Source: Azonexus sp. (GTDB lineage: Bacteria > Pseudomonadota > Gammaproteobacteria > Burkholderiales > Rhodocyclaceae). From it: DNA of 64,000 bases. The stretch covers positions 124,001 through 188,000 of the forward strand of contig JAUYSK010000016.1 of assembly GCA_030696345.1 (NCBI GenBank), read 5' to 3'. Both the position numbers and the translations under genes were made by a program. A model generated the notes under the pieces. That model ran no database searches and was not told the origin of the DNA. It saw only the letters and a program-made list of their open reading frames with translations. Shown here piece by piece: positions 61,037-64,000 of this stretch (the first letter of the stretch is position 1; every line of letters starts with the position of its first letter).

Positions 61037-62340
61037 TGTTTCACCGGCTCTTCTGGCAAGGAAACCAGTATCGCCAAAACCAGAAAGAAAACCATTAGCA
61101 TGTGATCCCGGTTGATACTGTCCAAAAGCATCCGGCCGAAAAAGCCGCTCACGGCAAAGGTCAGTATCAAGCCAGCCGGATCCTGTCGAATAAAATAGCG
61201 CCTTATTCCCAGCACTACCAGCCAAGACAGGAAACCGAGCCATAGGATGAGACCGGGCACACCAACGCCGATGGTCCAGTCAATTAGACCGCTGTGGGCG
61301 TGGCCAAGCCTGGTTTCCATGGTTTTCCGCAAGGCATGGCCAAAGGCATTCCGGCCGTAACCAACTCCCCAGGGATAATCGGCAATCACGTCCAGTCCCG
61401 CACGAATCCATGCAATTCTGAAGTAGGCCGAAGCCTCCACCGGTTCACCGGACTTCAGCTTTGGCATTACTGCGCCATCGGGATGCAGCCAGACATCACT
61501 TGCAGCAGGCTGCCATGCAATCTGTGCCGTTTCCTTGAAGCCAACCCAGCGCGGATCAAGCTGATAATTTGCCCAGGACAGCGTAACAATGACGAGAATC
61601 GCCCCTCCCACGAAGCCGACAGCCTTGGCTGAACCAATTCTTTTCCGCTCATGCCAGATGACCAGCAAGGCAAGCGAAGAAAGGAGAATCAGCGAGCCAA
61701 TCATGCCATTTCGGGCGCCAAATGCCAGATTGCTCGCGAAAACAGTCAATATCCCGAAAATTATGAGCGGCGTAGGGAGAGCGCTTAGCGACTGCCGGTA
61801 GAGCCAGCGGCTCAGGGCATCGACAGCCAGAAAAGCAAGCAGCAGATTGTTCCAGTAGCTAATTTCCAGCTTACCGGCAGTCAGGGCCGTTTTCGACTGC
61901 GGGAAGACACCGTTCGCCAAAAAGTCCGGCAATGTCACGATCAGTGAAAAAACAGCTTGAGCAAGAAAAACCAGGATGACGCCGCCCAATAGCTTCTTTC
62001 GCGAAACCCAGCCCGAAGCCGCCAATGCCACGCCCATTCCGACGACGGCCGAGAGCAGGGCTGGCAGCCATTGACTCGATATTTCCTTGAGCGCCCAGGC
62101 GGACTCATCCGAAATCCAGAATGCCTGGGCAACTAACCAGCCACTCAATATCGCCAGCCAGACAAGCAGCCCACTGGCGCTCCGATCCCTGATCAACAAG
62201 CCAAATCGACATTCTCGCCAGAGCGGCACCAGAAGCAGCAGCAGGCCAAGCAACAAGCCATGGCGCAGGGCAATTGTCCCGGGAATGGGCAGAACAAAAA
62301 GAAAAAGCACAAATAAGCCTGTGAAAATCTGCAGTTTCAT
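61033..62340 (-). CDS. O-antigen ligase-like polytopic membrane protein
   Basis: 435-residue protein with about 11 hydrophobic helices and a large loop between about residues 270 and 330. GVGYGRNAFGHALRKTM followed by AHSGLIDWTIGVGVPGLILW is the Wzy_C/WaaL signature, with the conserved His in GHAHSG. It would join O-antigen or another polymer to lipid A core, or polymerise it, at the periplasmic face. The ATG at 62340 overlaps the SGNH gene by four bases. Confidence 0.86.
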   Translation of the reverse strand: MKLQIFTGLFVLFLFVLPIPGTIALRHGLLLGLLLLLVPLWRECRFGLLIRDRSASGLLVWLAILSGWLVAQAFWISDESAWALKEISSQWLPALLSAVVGMGVALAASGWVSRKKLLGGVILVFLAQAVFSLIVTLPDFLANGVFPQSKTALTAGKLEISYWNNLLLAFLAVDALSRWLYRQSLSALPTPLIIFGILTVFASNLAFGARNGMIGSLILLSSLALLVIWHERKRIGSAKAVGFVGGAILVIVTLSWANYQLDPRWVGFKETAQIAWQPAASDVWLHPDGAVMPKLKSGEPVEASAYFRIAWIRAGLDVIADYPWGVGYGRNAFGHALRKTMETRLGHAHSGLIDWTIGVGVPGLILWLGFLSWLVVLGIRRYFIRQDPAGLILTFAVSGFFGRMLLDSINRDHMLMVFFLVLAILVSLPEEPVKQ

Positions 62341-63071
62341 AGCGTTTTCACCAAGCTCGCAGACCACAGTAGCGCACTTGCCGGATGTGACAGGTGATGA
62401 TCCTCGGCAGAAGCAGCGAAACGTTCATCGACCAGACCGGTTGCCGAATCGAGTGTCTGGGCAGTGAGATCAAAATAGGCGAGGTCCAATTCACCAGCCA
62501 AACGCTTGAGTTTCTCATTGAACGCCAGCACGAGTTGGGTACGCTCGACCTGCGACGCAGTGATTTCCCGCCGCAATTGGTTCTCCTGCCTCCATGCGGC
62601 CGAGTCGCTAACCGTTGGCAGGATCGCCCCGGCCAGAACAATTTTTCGCTCAGGAGAAGAACTTTCGTCGCGAATCCGGCGGACCAACCGACGAATACCT
62701 GCCAGCGAATGATCGATCAGCGATGCGGGATCCAGATTCAACTGCTCTGCCTTTTTCCAAAGCGCAAAGCTGCAATCACACTCACCCAGCATGATCACGA
62801 CAACATCGCAATCGGCAAAGCGGCGCAAGGCAGAATCAAATTTCTGCCAGCCTTGGGTCGCTGAGGTGTCAACGTTCAAGCCATAGGCGGTTGCTCCGGC
62901 AACAATTTCACAATTCAACCAGTGCGGAGTCAACAAACCCCGATCGAAACAATATTCAAAGACACCACAATGCGAATCGCCGAGGACCAGAATGCTCCGA
63001 CCATTGAACATGCGACTTTGAAACCGTCGCCAAAGCTTCTTCAGGGATTTCCTGTAGCGCTGAAGGCTCAT
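62337..63071 (-). CDS. SGNH-hydrolase-like protein of the glycan locus
   Basis: 244-residue protein with ILVLGDSHCGVFEY (block I Ser), VVIMLGECDCSF (in the place of block III) and a final EDHHLSHPAS that can supply the catalytic Asp and His. No signal peptide; the N-terminus is basic (RKSLKKLWRRFQSR). SGNH proteins in such loci act as sugar O-acetyl esterases or transferases. Its start overlaps the end of the next GT9 gene and its end overlaps the ligase gene, so all are coupled. Confidence 0.76.
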   Translation of the reverse strand: MSLQRYRKSLKKLWRRFQSRMFNGRSILVLGDSHCGVFEYCFDRGLLTPHWLNCEIVAGATAYGLNVDTSATQGWQKFDSALRRFADCDVVVIMLGECDCSFALWKKAEQLNLDPASLIDHSLAGIRRLVRRIRDESSSPERKIVLAGAILPTVSDSAAWRQENQLRREITASQVERTQLVLAFNEKLKRLAGELDLAYFDLTAQTLDSATGLVDERFAASAEDHHLSHPASALLWSASLVKTL

Positions 63072-64000
63072 TTGCTTAGTGTCCGCACGACTTGGTCCAC
63101 AAGGCTTGCAATCGGTGCATTGACGATACAGGCACGCGTTCCCAACCGACAGCGATAAGGCGCATCAAAAGCATGGGAACACGGCGCACACAGTTCGGCA
63201 CTCCGAATCACCACAGTGCGCAGACCGATTGGCCGCTGGTCGTCAGCGTCGGCCGGTCCCATAAAATCAACGACCGGAACACCTAAGGCATCAGCCATGT
63301 AGGTCGCACCTGAGTCGACTCCAACGAAGCAATTCAGGGCGGCAAGCAAAGAGGGCAGATCAACCAGTTCCCACTCTCCGGAAGTGTCAATAACCCGGCC
63401 GTCAGGCATTGCTGCAAGCAACTCTGCAGCGGCTGGGCGGTCTGCTTCAGTACCTACCAGAACCAGCGTTGCAGTAGTGTGACTTAGCAGTTGAGCGGCC
63501 ACTCCCTTAAGCTGAAGAGAATCCAGAGCCTTCATCCGGTTACCGGCTCCCAGTCCGAGGCCGATGTACGGTCCTTGCCTACCAGACAGCAGCGCCAGCC
63601 GTTTAGCATCGCCAGCCGCGCTGCATGCTATCTCGTTGGGCAATGCAAGCAGCGCAGCATCAACCACAATGCCAAAGCCAGCCAGCGAATGCAGCGCCGT
63701 TTCCCGAAACAGTTGGCCAGCTTGATGGGCTTCACCATGGGTCAAGAATGGCCATGCCAGTCGAGCACTACCCTGACGACGATCAGGCAGAACGGAAACC
63801 CGCTGCGCTATGCCAACCCAGAACGGAGCGAGCAGGTTGATCAGATTGGGACTGAGGATTAGCACAGCATCGTAGCCCTCAGCCAACTGTTCAAACAGCC
63901 AGCGCTTGCCGGCCCAACCCTTGAAACCACCGACGGGGAGTCCAATGACCTGGTCAATGCTGTCCAACCCTTGCGCCAGAGGCACATTGACTGGATGAAG
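63068..64000 (-). CDS. GT9-family glycosyltransferase, 5' end beyond window
   Basis: At least 310 residues; the frame is open to the right edge with no stop (…LHPVNVPLAQGLD), so the start lies outside. The C-terminal domain has NCFVGVDSGATYMADALGVPVVDFMGPAD, the GT9 donor-binding motif (text shown only by its core DSGATYMADALG). Cys residues near the end (CAPCSHAF, YRCRLGTRAC) may bind metal. It is the second heptosyltransferase-like enzyme of the locus. Confidence 0.85.
   Translation of the reverse strand, partial: LHPVNVPLAQGLDSIDQVIGLPVGGFKGWAGKRWLFEQLAEGYDAVLILSPNLINLLAPFWVGIAQRVSVLPDRRQGSARLAWPFLTHGEAHQAGQLFRETALHSLAGFGIVVDAALLALPNEIACSAAGDAKRLALLSGRQGPYIGLGLGAGNRMKALDSLQLKGVAAQLLSHTTATLVLVGTEADRPAAAELLAAMPDGRVIDTSGEWELVDLPSLLAALNCFVGVDSGATYMADALGVPVVDFMGPADADDQRPIGLRTVVIRSAELCAPCSHAFDAPYRCRLGTRACIVNAPIASLVDQVVRTLSK

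Overview
The window is G+C-rich chromosomal DNA from a betaproteobacterium. Genes for DUF2782, DUF3149 and BPSS1780-type membrane proteins, an APH-type homoserine kinase, and a heavy load of aerobic aromatic catabolism point to the Rhodocyclales (Azoarcus/Thauera/Dechloromonas-like); the order is an inference. No rRNA, tRNA, CRISPR array or insertion sequence was seen.

Region 1 (1-14,645) is a 4-hydroxyphenylacetate/homoprotocatechuate (HPC) meta-cleavage cluster. On the minus strand it runs: AraC-type activator hpaA; a complete six-component phenol-hydroxylase-type di-iron monooxygenase (dmpKLMNOP-like); a TRAP transporter; then hpaG1, hpaG2, hpaE, two tandem homoprotocatechuate 2,3-dioxygenases and a truncated isomerase gene at the left edge. 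The MarR-type repressor hpaR is divergent. No flavin-type HpaBC hydroxylase is present, so the di-iron enzyme probably makes the catechol. A 13-base motif (ATTAACATNTTAG) recurs at the three control regions and is the likely HpaR operator.

Region 2 (14,762-20,572) encodes a branched-chain-amino-acid-type ABC importer (livHMGF order), an IclR regulator and paaY. The LivF-type ATPase carries an N-terminal hemerythrin domain. The matching periplasmic binding protein lies about 19 kb away, inside the paa operon.

Region 3 (20,748-27,018) holds miscellaneous genes: a secreted protein, a DUF218/ElyC-like membrane protein, about 1.1 kb of apparently non-coding DNA, a DUF3149 micro-membrane protein, a di-haem cytochrome c peroxidase divergent from oxyR with a perfect OxyR operator between them, and an alpha/beta-hydrolase lipoprotein.

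Region 4 (27,257-43,798) is the aerobic phenylacetyl-CoA pathway: paaX, an unassigned two-gene di-iron oxygenase/reductase unit, then divergently paaN-G-H-I-K-J, the binding protein, and paaA-B-C-D-E-F.

Region 5 (43,851-49,571) is a compact secondary-metabolism-like set: a glycosyltransferase-like protein, a 1333-residue adenylation/carrier/membrane/hexapeptide-repeat synthetase of the Pls/poly-lysine-synthetase type, and a phosphopantetheinyl transferase.

Region 6 (49,537-58,723) is housekeeping: DD-peptidase, maf, rlmH, rsfS, nadD, two membrane paralogues, thrB, DUF2782, a LOG-family gene and polA.

Region 7 (58,723-64,000) is a lipopolysaccharide/surface-glycan locus: acyltransferase, methyltransferase-like protein, two GT9 glycosyltransferases (one cut by the window edge), an O-antigen ligase-like protein and an SGNH hydrolase.
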